38,351 nt of DNA, from the NCBI GenBank assembly GCA_037128595.1, contig JBAXWB010000040.1, positions 1-38,351 on the forward strand, given 5' to 3'. How positions within the stretch are numbered: position 1 is the first letter of the stretch; every line of letters begins with the position of its first letter. Origin of the DNA: a bacterium. GTDB lineage: Bacteria; Verrucomicrobiota; Kiritimatiellia; CAIKKV01; CAITUY01. A program made the translations under genes and the position numbers. Below, piece by piece: positions 1 to 10,354 of the stretch. A model generated the notes under the pieces. It did not search any database. It had not been told where the DNA came from and worked only from the letters and a program-made list of their open reading frames with translations.

Positions 1-1969
1 TCTTGTTACCCGCCACAAAATCATTTCCGGTGGCGCCACTGAAGGTATCCCCCGAGAGGGTGATGGTGATGGGATTACGATTATCAATCATTCCGCCCGA
101 TAGCTCGGAGAAGGTGGCACTGCTGTAACTGAGCGTCCGCGGATCCGTATACTGGATGATCAGATTGGAGCGGGTGTAGTTGGCCACGGCCGCCGCATTG
201 CCGCCGGCCACCGCGTTGTCGGTGAGCGTGATCACCAGATTGGAAATGCTGTTAATGAGCGCATGCGCATCGGCATTGCCCGTGAACGTCAGTGTTGCGG
301 TTGAGGCCGATGCGCCCCGCCGGATCTCAAGGCCAAGGCCGGCCGGTTTATTCGCCACGGTGATCTTGCCGTTGCCAACCATATCCTCATTCTCTATGGC
401 ATTAAACGCCTTATTGGCCAGGGTCAGGGTCGTGCCGTTGACCGAGCCGTCATTGGCCACCTTCTCGGTAAACGTCGTAGCTCCATAGGTCAATGTGGAG
501 GGATCGATGAATGCGATGCTCAGGTTCGTGCTTAAATTCAACACGCTGGAAAAAGGGGTCGATCCGAGACTGAAGGCCCCCGCCTGGAATTGAAGCTGTA
601 GCGTGGTGACGTTTTGAGCCACCGCGTGAGCCGTGGCATTCCCGAGCAGGCGCACCTGCAACTCGGTGGCGCTGGCCATCAGCACCTGGCCCGTGAGACC
701 GGCCGGCAAGTTGGTAATCGTCAGTTTCTGACTGTTCGTGGCAAAGTTTTCGCCGATGTTACCCGTGAAGGTCGCATTGGCCAGCGTGATGACCAGCGGA
801 TTCGAATTATCAATCGCTCCATTGTTGGCATTGCTTTCAGAGAATGACAGAAGACTGTAGCCGAGACTGGGCGTGTTCGTAAACGAGACCCGGTTGGTCT
901 GCTGGTAGCCCGTCACATCCCACCCCCGGCCCAGGGTGAACGCGTTGTCGGTATACTGCACCACCAGATTGCTGAGAGAATTGCCGCTCTCATGCACCAG
1001 GGCACGGTTGGTCAGCGTCAACGCCACCGTCGTCGAGTTAACCAGCGTCGCCACCGCCGTCAGGTTCGAGGGCAACCCTGTTACCACGACCTTGCCATTC
1101 CCTACAAAATTCTCACCCGGCGTGCCTGTGAACGTATCCAGGGTCAGCGAATTGGTCAGCGGCTGGCTGTTATCTATCGCCCCGTTATTCGTGACGCTCT
1201 CGGTAAAATTGCTCCGGCTCCAGGAGAGAGTGCGCTTGGCCGTCATCAGATCCTCGAGGTAGGCCGGCGCCGCTTCCGCCACCAGCGATCCCAGCGTCCC
1301 GTTCGTCTGCACCATATGGAACCAGGAGCCACCCTGAACGCCCGCATAGGTCCATCCACGCCCGTCCACCAAGGGGGTGGCTTCATTGACCCGGATCTGG
1401 AACATCTGGTTCGAATAATCATGCAGCACCGTAAACCGCGTCCACTCATTGGTCCCGATGACGGGACTGTTCGTCAACGTAAGCCACTCGTTCGTGGCCG
1501 GAGCTTGCGTCCGGTCCTGATGCCAGATGGTCAGCAATCCATTCGTGGCAATATAGAAGGCGCACTGGTCATTCGTCTGCCCGACGGGAGCGCCGTCGCT
1601 CCAGGTGGGAAGCACCATGAAATCCACATAAACCACCCCGCCCGTCGCGCTCTGGGCGGCATTCGCTACCTGGGCATTGACCTGAAGGATATTCGTGTGG
1701 GTCTGGGTGGGACCGGACAGCGGATAGGACCTCCCTGCAACCGGGTAGTTGGTCAACAGGTTCGCCCGTACCGCATCATTCGTCACCACACCCGCTTCGG
1801 AGGACTGGGCAGTCCACCCATTGGTACCCACCACCGACATCCCGTTGGTGTACGGCTCAAAGGAGTCCGACCAGGGGACAAGATTCGTGACCGCCCCGTC
1901 CGATGAGCCCGACAGGCATAATGCCGCAAGCATCATGCCGATAAGCCCCTGCTTAAGATTGATTTTCAT
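1..1969 (-). CDS. LamG-like, modular-repeat secreted surface protein, 3' end outside window (unit B)
   Basis: The frame is open from an ATG at 1969 to the left edge, so at least 656 residues are present and the C-terminus is missing. An SD-like GGGGGGAG lies just before the start. The N-terminus has a signal peptide (MKINLKQGLIGMMLAALCLS), then a region of about 220 residues starting near SDSFEPY that resembles the LamG/concanavalin-like domains of PVC surface proteins. From about residue 255 there are modules of about 120 residues, starting near 255, 375, 498 and 620, each opening with F-[ST]-E-x-x-x-N-x-G-x-[IV]-[DN] and carrying [IL]TLxxxTFxG plus an LPxGL or LPSNL turn. It is a close paralogue of the gene starting at 6143, with identical module order and spacing. 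It starts 30 nt after the PATR gene ending at 2000, so the two are probably co-transcribed. A role in adhesion or polysaccharide binding is inferred from the fold type only. Confidence 0.8.
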   Translation of the reverse strand, partial: MKINLKQGLIGMMLAALCLSGSSDGAVTNLVPWSDSFEPYTNGMSVVGTNGWTAQSSEAGVVTNDAVRANLLTNYPVAGRSYPLSGPTQTHTNILQVNAQVANAAQSATGGVVYVDFMVLPTWSDGAPVGQTNDQCAFYIATNGLLTIWHQDRTQAPATNEWLTLTNSPVIGTNEWTRFTVLHDYSNQMFQIRVNEATPLVDGRGWTYAGVQGGSWFHMVQTNGTLGSLVAEAAPAYLEDLMTAKRTLSWSRSNFTESVTNNGAIDNSQPLTNSLTLDTFTGTPGENFVGNGKVVVTGLPSNLTAVATLVNSTTVALTLTNRALVHESGNSLSNLVVQYTDNAFTLGRGWDVTGYQQTNRVSFTNTPSLGYSLLSFSESNANNGAIDNSNPLVITLANATFTGNIGENFATNSQKLTITNLPAGLTGQVLMASATELQVRLLGNATAHAVAQNVTTLQLQFQAGAFSLGSTPFSSVLNLSTNLSIAFIDPSTLTYGATTFTEKVANDGSVNGTTLTLANKAFNAIENEDMVGNGKITVANKPAGLGLEIRRGASASTATLTFTGNADAHALINSISNLVITLTDNAVAGGNAAAVANYTRSNLIIQYTDPRTLSYSSATFSELSGGMIDNRNPITITLSGDTFSGATGNDFVAGNK

Positions 1970-1999
1970 TTGCTCCCCCCAAAAAAGAAAACTAAAGCC

Positions 2000-4522
2000 C
2001 TACTGGATCCTGAAAATAAAGCCCGGCGAGTCACGGTGCAGAACTAAGGTTTTGCCGTTGTCGATCCTGACCGTATATCCCTTCGGCACGGTCGTAAACG
2101 AACCGGTAATCAAGCCGTTGGGGGTAGTCATAATCGTAAGGTCCTGACCGCCTGTCATTTCGAAACCGGCGGCAGGGACCACCACCAACGACAAGCCATT
2201 CAAGTTCACCGTGCCAGTTCCATTCACAATCACCTTGTCGACACCGGAGGCGCTCACATCCACAACAAGCGATCCGGAACCACTGAACACAAGGTTGCTA
2301 CTGATCGTTAACGTTCCAACCCGATTAGTCGCTCCTGCCGTAAGGGCGCCAGTGCCGACAATATTTACGGCACGAGCAATGGTTCCGGTCCCGCCCAGCG
2401 TCGCACCACTGTAAACGTAGATGTTGCTGGCACTCCCCAGAATCGCTCCATTCACATTCAGCGTGCCATTGCTAACATAGGTATAGCCAGTGTAGTCATT
2501 GTTGGTTGCCGTCAGAGTCAAAGTTCCTGCTCCGGTTTTAACCAGACTGCCATTGCTGCTAATCTTTATGTTGAGAATTGCCTCATCCGTATTGGTTGCA
2601 ACGTTATCAAAGACCCGGATTTCGGAAAGCGTGGTGAGATTGATGGAGTTCGTTGAATCGCTCGTTAACACAATGGCTCCGTCCGCATCGGGTGCATTCA
2701 GTATTAGCGGGGCGCCTGAAGCCAGGAAAAAGCGACCATCGGTTGCGGTCGAGTTCGGCCACCCGAAATAATTGTAACCGCCCCGTGGGTTAATGGTTAC
2801 CGTGCGCCGGCCACCATAGGCAGCAAACCCACCTCCGGCGGCGCCGGCCATACTGAAAAATATATTATTATTTGCAGCATTCGTTCCCAACACAGGCGAA
2901 AAATCCGAAGTCAACCCCATCACGCCCCCGTTCAGGATGACTGACCGCATTGTTCTCAGTGAGTTTGAAACCGACGTCCCACTCTCTTTCACCACCCCAT
3001 CAAAGGGGTTACCGATATTAAGTACGCCCGAGCCAATCTGCCAAACAAAGTTGGTAGCATTATCACCGGTCCCGTCAATGAGCGTATATTGCACATTTGA
3101 CAACAGCAACGTGCCCGGCCCGCGCTTTCTGAGCGTATTGATCCCAATACGTTCATTCATCGCTGCCGCCTGATTGGTCGGCGAATACCAGCCTTGCGAA
3201 ATGGCGTTTAAGGTTAACGCACAAGAACTGAATCGAACGGCTTGTCCCGGAGCGCCAAGGGTGAATGTCGAATTGGTATCGCGCACGAATAGATACAGAT
3301 CCTGATTTGTATTCGCAACCCCTGTCTCATTATTGATGCTCACCATACTATCGCGCAAGGTTGCCTGTCCAATCGCCAATCCAAGTGTTGCGGGCGCACT
3401 GCCGCCCCCCAGCATAAAGCGAACGCCATTGGTGAGAGTGTAAACAGGATTAGCATCACTTCCGGTGAGCAAGTATCCGAACTTACCGTCGGAACTCGAG
3501 CGCCCCATGGCGAGGACGTAACAATTAGATCCGCCATTCCCGCTCGGAATGCTGGCATTTCCGTTGAACCGGACGAATCCGACCAACTGGTAAGATCCCC
3601 CAATGGCCATTCCGCCAGGCCCAACCATATAGTGCCCACCGTTCTGGTAATCAAAATTATGCACCCCGCTCCAAACCGAGGTGCCAGACAAAACCAACTC
3701 GGGTAATTGCCCCTGATGGCCTGTTCCGGCGGCAACGGTGCGGAACGAACCTGTCCCGCTGATCGTGCTGGCCAGTTCAAATACAAATCCGGCTGTTGAA
3801 GGATTGGTGATTCCCGGCCCTGTGCTCGCCACAGTGACCGAATAATCATTGGAAATGATAATATCGCGCGCAATTTTGACACCGGCGTTGGCATAGAAGG
3901 TCCCATCGGCATTGGTGACCGTCGACCCCATCAGGATGGGGCTGATTCCCAGCCAGGTGTTTGTGGTTCCGGACTCAAAGGCCCCGGTGCCGTCAATCAC
4001 CTGCGCTGCGCCGCGGGCTGCAAAACTGCGTCCATTCCACTCTCCGCCAACCGGAGTGGAAGTGTTTTTCCACGTTCGCCCTGACACCAAATTGGCCCAG
4101 GTAAAGTTCGTACTTAAGACGATTGTACCGCCAACATCCTGCCGGTAGCCGATGGTCACCGGCAAGTTCGCCGGGGACACCGGGTCAAACAATCCATAGG
4201 CCTGATTGATCCGGCTGTTTGCGCCCATCGTCACCGCTTTACCCGAAGCCGCCTGATTGAATATCACCGCGCCGTTGGCACCACTATTGCCCATGATATT
4301 CAGCGAGTTTGTCCCATATAGCGTCAAATTATTCTGTAAAATCAGTGGCCCTACGGTGTTAAGGGTTGCATGCCCGACCTGTCCCGTGATCGTCAGGTCA
4401 ACCGTCAAAACCCTGTAGGGCACTTCGATCTGCAGGGTAGGGCCCGCGCCACTCGACGAGCCACTGATTCGGTTGATTAGAATCGGCCCCGTTCCCAGAG
4501 AGCCAGCCGACCGGGCAACCAC
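2000..4522 (-). pseudogene. PATR (autotransporter-associated beta-strand repeat) surface protein, N-terminus deleted (unit B)
   Basis: The open frame encodes about 840 residues, with only a GTG at 4522 as possible start. It aligns throughout with the PATR protein at 6168-9115, but homology begins near that protein's residue 149 (SLGTGPILINR against ALGTGTITFNR), so the signal peptide and about 145 residues are missing. Beta-helix signatures include LVKTGAGTLTLTATNNDYTG and SNGTLNVNG followed by SGATLGGTGTI. The C-terminus is RDSPGFIFRIQ, matching KDSSGLVIRVQ in the paralogue. No autotransporter beta-barrel is present. The sequence just upstream belongs to the other gene type (LamG-modular), in a different frame, so this is the downstream half of a deletion fusion. 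Without a signal peptide it is unlikely to be exported; an assembly chimera could give the same picture. Confidence 0.75.
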
Positions 4523-6143
4523 GGTGGGATCCGCCCTTCGTGATTTTCCCGCCGGTCACCAGCTCCTCATTCTCGACCGCATTAAAGGTTTTATTGGCCA
4601 GTGTCAGGGTCGTCCCATTGACTGAACCATCATTGGCCACCTTCTCTGTAAACGTGGCAGTGCCATAAGTCAGGGTGGCGGCGTCACTGAAGCTGAGGCC
4701 GATGGGACTTCCCATATTCAACACACTCGCCAGAGGGGTAGTTCCCAGACTTAACGCGCCGGCCAGGACCTGAAATTGAATGTTAGTATTATTGGCTGCA
4801 TTATTCGGCGAGGTCGCTCCGAGCAGTCGCACCTGCAACTGTGTGGAGCTCAGCATCAACACCTCGCCGGTCAGCCCGGCCGGCAGATACTGAATCTGAA
4901 GTTTCAGGGAATTTATGGCGAAGTTTTCGCCCACCGTCCCGACAAACGTCGCATTCGTCAGGGTGATCAACAGGGGCGACGTATTGTCTATGGTCCCGTT
5001 GTTAGCCGCGCCTTCAGCAAAGAAGGCCGCACTATAGCCCAGTGCCGGCGTGTTCATAAAGGTAAGCGCATTGGTCTGCCGGCATCCCAATACATCCCAG
5101 GCCCGCCCTAGGGTGAAGGCATTGTCCGCGAACTGCACCACCAGGTTGCTGATGGAGTTGCCCGCTTCATGCCACACCGCCCGATTGGTCAACGTAAGCG
5201 ACACATTGGTACTATTGACGATCGTCGCCACCGCTATCAGGTTTGAGGGCAACCCGGATACCGCCACTTTCCCGGCCGTCACCAGATCACTGTTCACCAG
5301 GCCATTGAACGTGTCCTGCGCCAGAACGATGGACAGGGGTTGACTGTTATCCATCGCCCCGTTATTCGTTAGACTCTCAATGAAGTTGGTTCGGCTCCAG
5401 GTCAGGGCCCGCCGCGCGGTCTTGACATCATCCAGATAGGCAAGCGAGGCCTCCGCCAGAATGGCGGACATCAAACGATTCGTCTGGACCATGTAGAACC
5501 AGGCACCGCCCTGACTCGCGCCTCCATAGGCCCAGCCCTTCCCATCCACCAGGGGCGCCCCTTCGTTGATCCGGACCTGGTACATCAGATTGGAGTAATC
5601 ATGGACCACGGTAAGCCGCATCCACGCATTCGTGCCGATCACCACACTGTTCGTCAGGGTGAGCCATTCGTTGGTGACAGGGGCTCCGACCCGGTTTTGA
5701 TGCCAGATGGTCAGCAAGCCATTCGTGGCAACATAGAACGCGCATTGGTCATTGGTCTGTCCGCCCGGCGCCGCATCGCTCCAGGTCGGATAGGCCATGA
5801 TATCCGAAACCACCACCCCGCCACCGGCACTTTGCAATGCATTGGCCACCTCGGCATTGAGCTTCAGGATGTTGGTATGGGTGAGCGAGGGCAATGGATA
5901 CGTCCCGCCACTGGCAAGATAATCGGCCAATTGGCCTGTTTTGACCGGATCATTGGTCACCACGCCCGCCGCCGCTGTCTGGGCCGTCCAGCCGTTGGTG
6001 CCGATGACGGACGTGCCACTGGGATAGGACTCAAAGGAGTCCGACCAGGGGACGAGGTTGGTTACCGCCCCCACCGCCGAGCCGGAGAGGTGTGATGCCG
6101 CAAGCATCACTCCGACTAACCCATATTTAAGATTGGTGTTCAT
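4398..6143 (-). pseudogene. LamG-like, modular-repeat secreted surface protein, truncated by deletion fusion (unit A)
   Basis: Starts at ATG 6143 after a GGGGGGA Shine-Dalgarno, 24 nt behind the PATR gene ending at 6168. It has a signal peptide (MNTNLKYGLVGVMLAASHLS), a LamG-like region opening with SDSFESY, and modules starting near residues 254, 374 and 497, exactly matching the paralogue at 1-1969. The third module (FTEKVANDGSVNG) is intact only to GGKIT near residue 534. The remaining residues (from KGGSHRG onward) have no relation to the paralogue and are out-of-frame translation of the neighbouring PATR gene. The paralogue continues for at least 120 residues beyond this point, so the C-terminal part has been lost. 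The truncated protein could still be exported through its signal peptide. Confidence 0.75.
4520..4540. other. Deletion/fusion junction between a LamG-modular gene and a PATR gene
   Basis: On the - strand, homology to the modular protein family stops after the ATC ACG codons (near 4539), and homology to the PATR family starts at about 4520 in another frame. A GGATCC hexamer sits at 4527-4532 inside the short unassigned stretch. An original 3' end of the modular gene, a spacer and the first ~145 codons of the PATR gene are missing. Either a real deletion or an assembly misjoin between paralogous units would explain it. Confidence 0.7.
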
Positions 6144-6167
6144 GAAGTCCCCCCGGGAAAGCGTTGA

Positions 6168-9115
6168 CTACTGAACCCGGATGACGAGACCCGATGAGTC
6201 TTTCCGCAACTCCAGAGCGGTTCCACCCGCCGTTAACCTGACGTTGTAACCACGCGTCACCGTCCCGAGCGAGGTGTAATTGAGAAGCGGGCTGCCAGAA
6301 GTCAGGATGGTGTAATTACCGGTGACATCCGAACCGCTTGCAGGAATCACATCCACCTTTACGCCGGTGAGATCAATACTGCCGGCGCCACCCACGTTCA
6401 CCCGGTCATATCCGGTCGCATCCACTTTGATTGATAACGTCGCTCCGGTACTGAGGACCAGGTTACTGCTGATGTTCAGCGTGCCCGTTCCGGCCGGCGT
6501 CCCGGCCGACAGGGTTCCGCCACTCAGCACTTGCACCCGGCGGGAGACGGTCCCCGTCCCCCCCAAAGTGGCCCCACTATACACCGTGAGGTTGCTTGCG
6601 CCTGCCAGAAGGGTCCCATTCACGTTCAGCGTCCCGTTCGACACCGAGGTCACCCCGGCCCAGTTATTATTGGTTGCTGAAAGATTCAGAATTCCATTTC
6701 CGGACTTAACCAGCGCCGCGCTCGCACTGGCATCGATGATCGGGATCGACAGGGTCGCCCAGTCGGAGTTCGTTGCCGGATTGTCATAGACGGTGATGGT
6801 CCGGGCGGCACTATTCAAGGAAATGGAATTCGTTGAGGTTGTTGCCAGCACAATCTCACCATCAGCATCCGGGGCATTGAAGATCAAGGGCGCTCCGTTA
6901 TAGAGAAAATAATCAGATGCGACGGCCGAGCTACCCCAGGTTAACTTGCTTCCGCTCCAGGGAGAGAGGGTAACCGTACGCTTGCCCCCGTAGGCGCCGA
7001 ATCCAGCACCTGTGTTGCTGTAGTTATATACCCAAAACCCCCCGACATTGATCTCGCCCGCAGGAGCATTCGTTCCGGACTTCCCGGTATAATCTGCCGC
7101 AAGCCCCAAAATACCACCGTTCATGAAGTACGCCATGTTTCGGATCGAATTGGAAGGCCCTGTTCCCGTCTCCCGCAGAACACCCGCATCAAGATTTGTA
7201 TCAGTATTCCCCAGATACCAGACGAACTTGGATGTGGCATCCCCCGTCCCATCCACCAGGGTATAGACCACGTTGGACAGGACCAGCGTCCCAGTCCCAC
7301 GCTTGGTCAGCGGCACACTCCTGCCGAAGTCCACCAGCGGTGTAGCCGGCAAGTCCAACCCTGTGTTCCCCTTGGTCTCAGATCCAGTGCTGGCCGTGAA
7401 CTTTACCGGAGCCCCAACAGTTCCGAGAACAAGGGAACCATCACGAACCAGCATCCAAAGACCACTGTCTCGACCAGGAGTGGTGGAATTCCAACATGAA
7501 ATCTCAGACCCTACCAACGCAGCCTGGCCTTCAGTACTTCCAAAAGCTGGTTTTGAATAACCGTAATCATTACCCAACAAGAACCGATAATGTTGCGGTA
7601 ATTGATACGTCGCAATCGCATTGGTCTGCCCTGTGAGCAAAAAGCCATGCACATCTGAACCCGCCCACGAAACACTCATCACATAGGCGTTGCTTGAATT
7701 ATTGCCGGATGGCAGACTGGAATTGCCATTAAATCGAACCAACATGCTGCTGCTGTCTTGTATGGCAAGCCCTCCCGGTCCAGTATAAATGCAGTCGTTA
7801 GCAAGATTTTTAGTTCCACGAGTCCAATTATTGACGCCCGAAAGAATAACTTCAGCCACAGTAATCTCACTGTTTAATGCAGGAATCGACGATGAAAACG
7901 ACATTGATCCTGGCCCGGAAATATTTCCGCTTATCTTTTGGATCACATTCGCAGTCGAATTCGTTGCTCGACCCGGCCCCTGTGGTGCGATATAGAATGC
8001 CCTATCGGCCGTTAGTGTCATATCCGATGCAATCTCAAGGGATGCATCGGCAAAAAACGACCCATCCTCATTTCTCACATCCGACCCAAGCATCACCGGA
8101 TATCTGGTTGAGCCCGAGGCTGTTGATTGATCAGATTCGAGAATCCCCCTGCCGGCCAATTCAACACTTGCGGGGCACCCTTGGCCGCAAACCCACCCGC
8201 AGAATAAGTCCACTTCCCAACCCCAGGCGTACTTGCATTAGTATAGGCATGAGCTGCGATCAAGTTGGACCAGGTCATCGCGGGACTCAAAACAAACATG
8301 CCATAATTCATTTTGACACTGATTTCTGCGGGCAAATCACCACCCAACGGCACACTGAATACCGGGCTTTGAAGAGTATTCCAGGTAGAATCTCCAAGGA
8401 TCCAATAATTGGTCTGCCCCACCAATGAATTTGCCGGACTCAACTCAAGAGTGCCTTGCCCCCAAATGCTCAAAGCATTGTTGACGCCGCTTGTTCCTAA
8501 ATTCATGGTTCCGGTCATTCTCACGACATTACTGCTGACGATCCACTTGGCGGCACCGGACGTGCCACTTATGGTAATATTGTTAGGAACGGTTTGAGAA
8601 ACGGCATCAAACTTCAAATCCCGCGCAACAACGGCTGAACGATTGAAAGTAATGGTCCCCGTGCCCAAGGCACCCTGAGCGCGACTGATAAGGGTTCCTG
8701 CCGAAAATGAAATGGGCCTCGCTCCACTTAGCCCCCCGCCGGAAGGTGACCCGAACGTTACAACCCCGGCTCCTGTTTTGGAAACACTGCCCCCGCCTGC
8801 AATAACACCGTTCGTGAAAGAATAGGCATTCCCCGTGGCATTAGTATTACTGAACAAGACGGAACCCGGCGAGACCGTCCCCGATATATTGATATTGGTC
8901 GTTACCAGTGCCGTATCATCAAACACCACCCCATTCCCATCGGCGTAGTTGGCGGAAACCCCGGCATTAAGCCAGTTAGAATCCGAGGTGTTCCAGACGT
9001 TGTTCACGTTTCCAGTCCACACCAGCGATTGTGCCTGACTCTGCAATGCCGCCACAAGCAGCCACATGCCCCCCCAAACCAGCACACTCGTATTCACGCG
9101 ATTCATCCTGTTCAT
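6168..9115 (-). pseudogene. PATR (autotransporter-associated beta-strand repeat) surface protein, single frameshift (unit A)
   Basis: Two overlapping frames (9115 to 8093 and 8213 to 6168) together give one protein of about 982 residues. The frame changes at a G5 run (8145-8149, C5 on the + strand) near residue 322. One extra G would join VLNWPAGG to ILESDQSTASG in line with the paralogue at 2000-4522. The start is ATG 9115, preceded at 7 nt by AGGGGAG; an in-frame TTG at 9121 is less likely. The N-terminus is a signal peptide ending near SQA, followed by QSLVWTGNVNNVWNTSDSNW, a typical PATR opening. PATR motifs recur to the end (LVKSGNGILNLSATNN, then SGATLGGTGTV), giving a predicted beta-helix. 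There is no C-terminal beta-barrel; the tail is KDSSGLVIRVQ. It may be a pseudogene, a sequencing error or, less likely, a site of -1 slippage. Confidence 0.75.
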
Positions 9116-9201
9116 TTTCAATCTCCCCTTTGAATTTTTCCGCTACACGCAAAATCGTTGCTTTTATATTTAATAATTGTGCTCTATAGTAGCGACTCAG
9201 A
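9116..9201. promoter_or_regulatory. Divergent AT-rich control region between PATR operon and araC-type gene
   Basis: This 86-nt AT-rich gap separates two divergent genes. On the + strand a -10-like TATAGT (9185-9190) lies 11 nt before the ATG at 9202, which has no SD, suggesting a very short leader. On the - strand a TATAAA (9163-9168 read in reverse) could be the -10 for the PATR operon, about 48 nt before its start, with no good -35. A weak -35 fits an activator-dependent promoter, plausibly served by the adjacent regulator. Both assignments are tentative. Confidence 0.35.
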
Positions 9202-10161
9202 ATGAATGGCCCCAATGCAATCAATAGTGATTATGTGCTTAATGATATAAGAATCGTGCTCAAGTCCGGTCTCCCGCTAAACGAGTCAGGGTTCAGCCGG
9301 ATCCGGAGCTATCCCGAACATCGGTGCGACATCATTGCTGAGGGGATTTCCCTCGAATACGGGCAGCGTCGGTACGATTTCAATAATCAGCACCGGGATG
9401 ATTTCGCACTTCACATCAAGAAAAACAGCTGCGCCTTCCAATACACCTTTTCAGGGGAAGGCCGGTTCCAAACGCTTCCCAACGGCAGAATTATCCGGAT
9501 GACGCCAGGCATGGGCTTTTTGTTACCCGTTCCCTCGCCCACCCGCTACTGGCTGCCGCCCGGGGGGGCCTGGGAGTTTGGATTCCTGCTGATCAGCGGT
9601 GACATGGCGCATAGTCTCGTCACCCAACTTGTCCGCTTGCACGGCTATCTGTGGCAGCTTCCAGTCACCCATCCAGCCATTGATCTGCTCAAGCACCTGC
9701 ATCGCCGGGTTCTTGACCGGCAGATTCCCGATGAATTTGAGGTCGCTGCGCTCGCGCACCGGTTTTTGATGGAATTGTTCCGCACGCACCGCAAACCGCG
9801 CGCGGAGGTCTTGCCCGCCATCGGGCGCGTCATCCAACTCGTGGACCAGGATTATCACAATCCCGATCTTTCCATCGAGCGAATGGCCCGGGAGGCCGGC
9901 CTCTCGCGCCACCACTTCTCCCGCCTGTTCCGGCGGGAGACCGGTTCCAGCCCTCATGCCTACCTTCAGTATTTCCGCCTGCAACGCGCCCTGAACCGGA
10001 TCACCAACAGCAAGGTCCCCATCAAGCAGATTGCCCTGGAGAGCGGGTACCGGGATTATGCGTATTTCTGCAAGGAGTTCAAACGACTGACGCACCAGAC
10101 CCCGCTGTCTGCCCGTCGCATCGGTGACAAGTTCAACCTGAGCGCCATCCATACGGAATAG
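9202..10161 (+). CDS. AraC-family transcriptional regulator
   Basis: A protein of 319 residues with a C-terminal AraC double helix-turn-helix at about residues 215-305: SIERMAREAGLSRHHFSRLF for the first HTH and IKQIALESGYRDYAYFCKEF for the second, followed by THQTPLSARR, close to the family's usual TGxSPxxYRR end. The N-terminal ~170 residues contain a cupin-like sensing region (MTPGMGFLLPVPSPTRYWLP) that would bind an unknown effector. It is transcribed away from the PATR/LamG operon across 86 nt, the usual arrangement for a local regulator, so control of those surface genes is inferred. ATG 9202 is the only early Met in frame and lacks an SD. Confidence 0.85.
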   Translation: MNGPNAINSDYVLNDIRIVLKSGLPLNESGFSRIRSYPEHRCDIIAEGISLEYGQRRYDFNNQHRDDFALHIKKNSCAFQYTFSGEGRFQTLPNGRIIRMTPGMGFLLPVPSPTRYWLPPGGAWEFGFLLISGDMAHSLVTQLVRLHGYLWQLPVTHPAIDLLKHLHRRVLDRQIPDEFEVAALAHRFLMELFRTHRKPRAEVLPAIGRVIQLVDQDYHNPDLSIERMAREAGLSRHHFSRLFRRETGSSPHAYLQYFRLQRALNRITNSKVPIKQIALESGYRDYAYFCKEFKRLTHQTPLSARRIGDKFNLSAIHTE

Positions 10162-10247
10162 CCATTGCTTAAGGAAAGGCTTTTTGTATAGTTTTGACCG
10201 TCGCCAGGCATGGTGCCGGCTAGTGAACACATACAGGAGTACGAACA

Positions 10248-10349
10248 ATGTCAAAACCTAGAGACAGCAAGCGGGAAACCAAAAAAGCACCTCAGAAAAC
10301 CATCGCCGAGAAGAAGCAGGCCAAGCGCGACAAGAAGAACAAGGCGTAA
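10248..10349 (+). CDS. 33-residue lysine-rich basic small protein
   Basis: A short ORF, MSKPRDSKRETKKAPQKT then IAEKKQAKRDKKNKA, has a good Shine-Dalgarno (CAGGAG about 9 nt before ATG) and ends in TAA. About 40% of the residues are Lys or Arg and it has no hydrophobic core, so it should be disordered and nucleic-acid or ribosome binding in character. Short Lys-rich proteins of this kind occur in other bacterial genomes, but I do not know a function. It lies 86 nt after the AraC gene on the same strand and converges on the phosphatase gene, 5 nt away. Confidence 0.6.
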   Translation: MSKPRDSKRETKKAPQKTIAEKKQAKRDKKNKA

Positions 10350-10354
10350 GCCTG

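Noticed and set aside
4527-4532. GGATCC at the fusion junction as evidence of a cloning scar
   Set aside because: A six-base site occurs by chance; other GGATCC sites lie elsewhere in the window and no vector sequence is visible.
8093-8213. Programmed -1 frameshifting in the PATR gene
   Set aside because: The G5 run is not a classical X-XXY-YYZ slippery heptamer and no clear downstream stem or pseudoknot was seen; a single-base indel is simpler.
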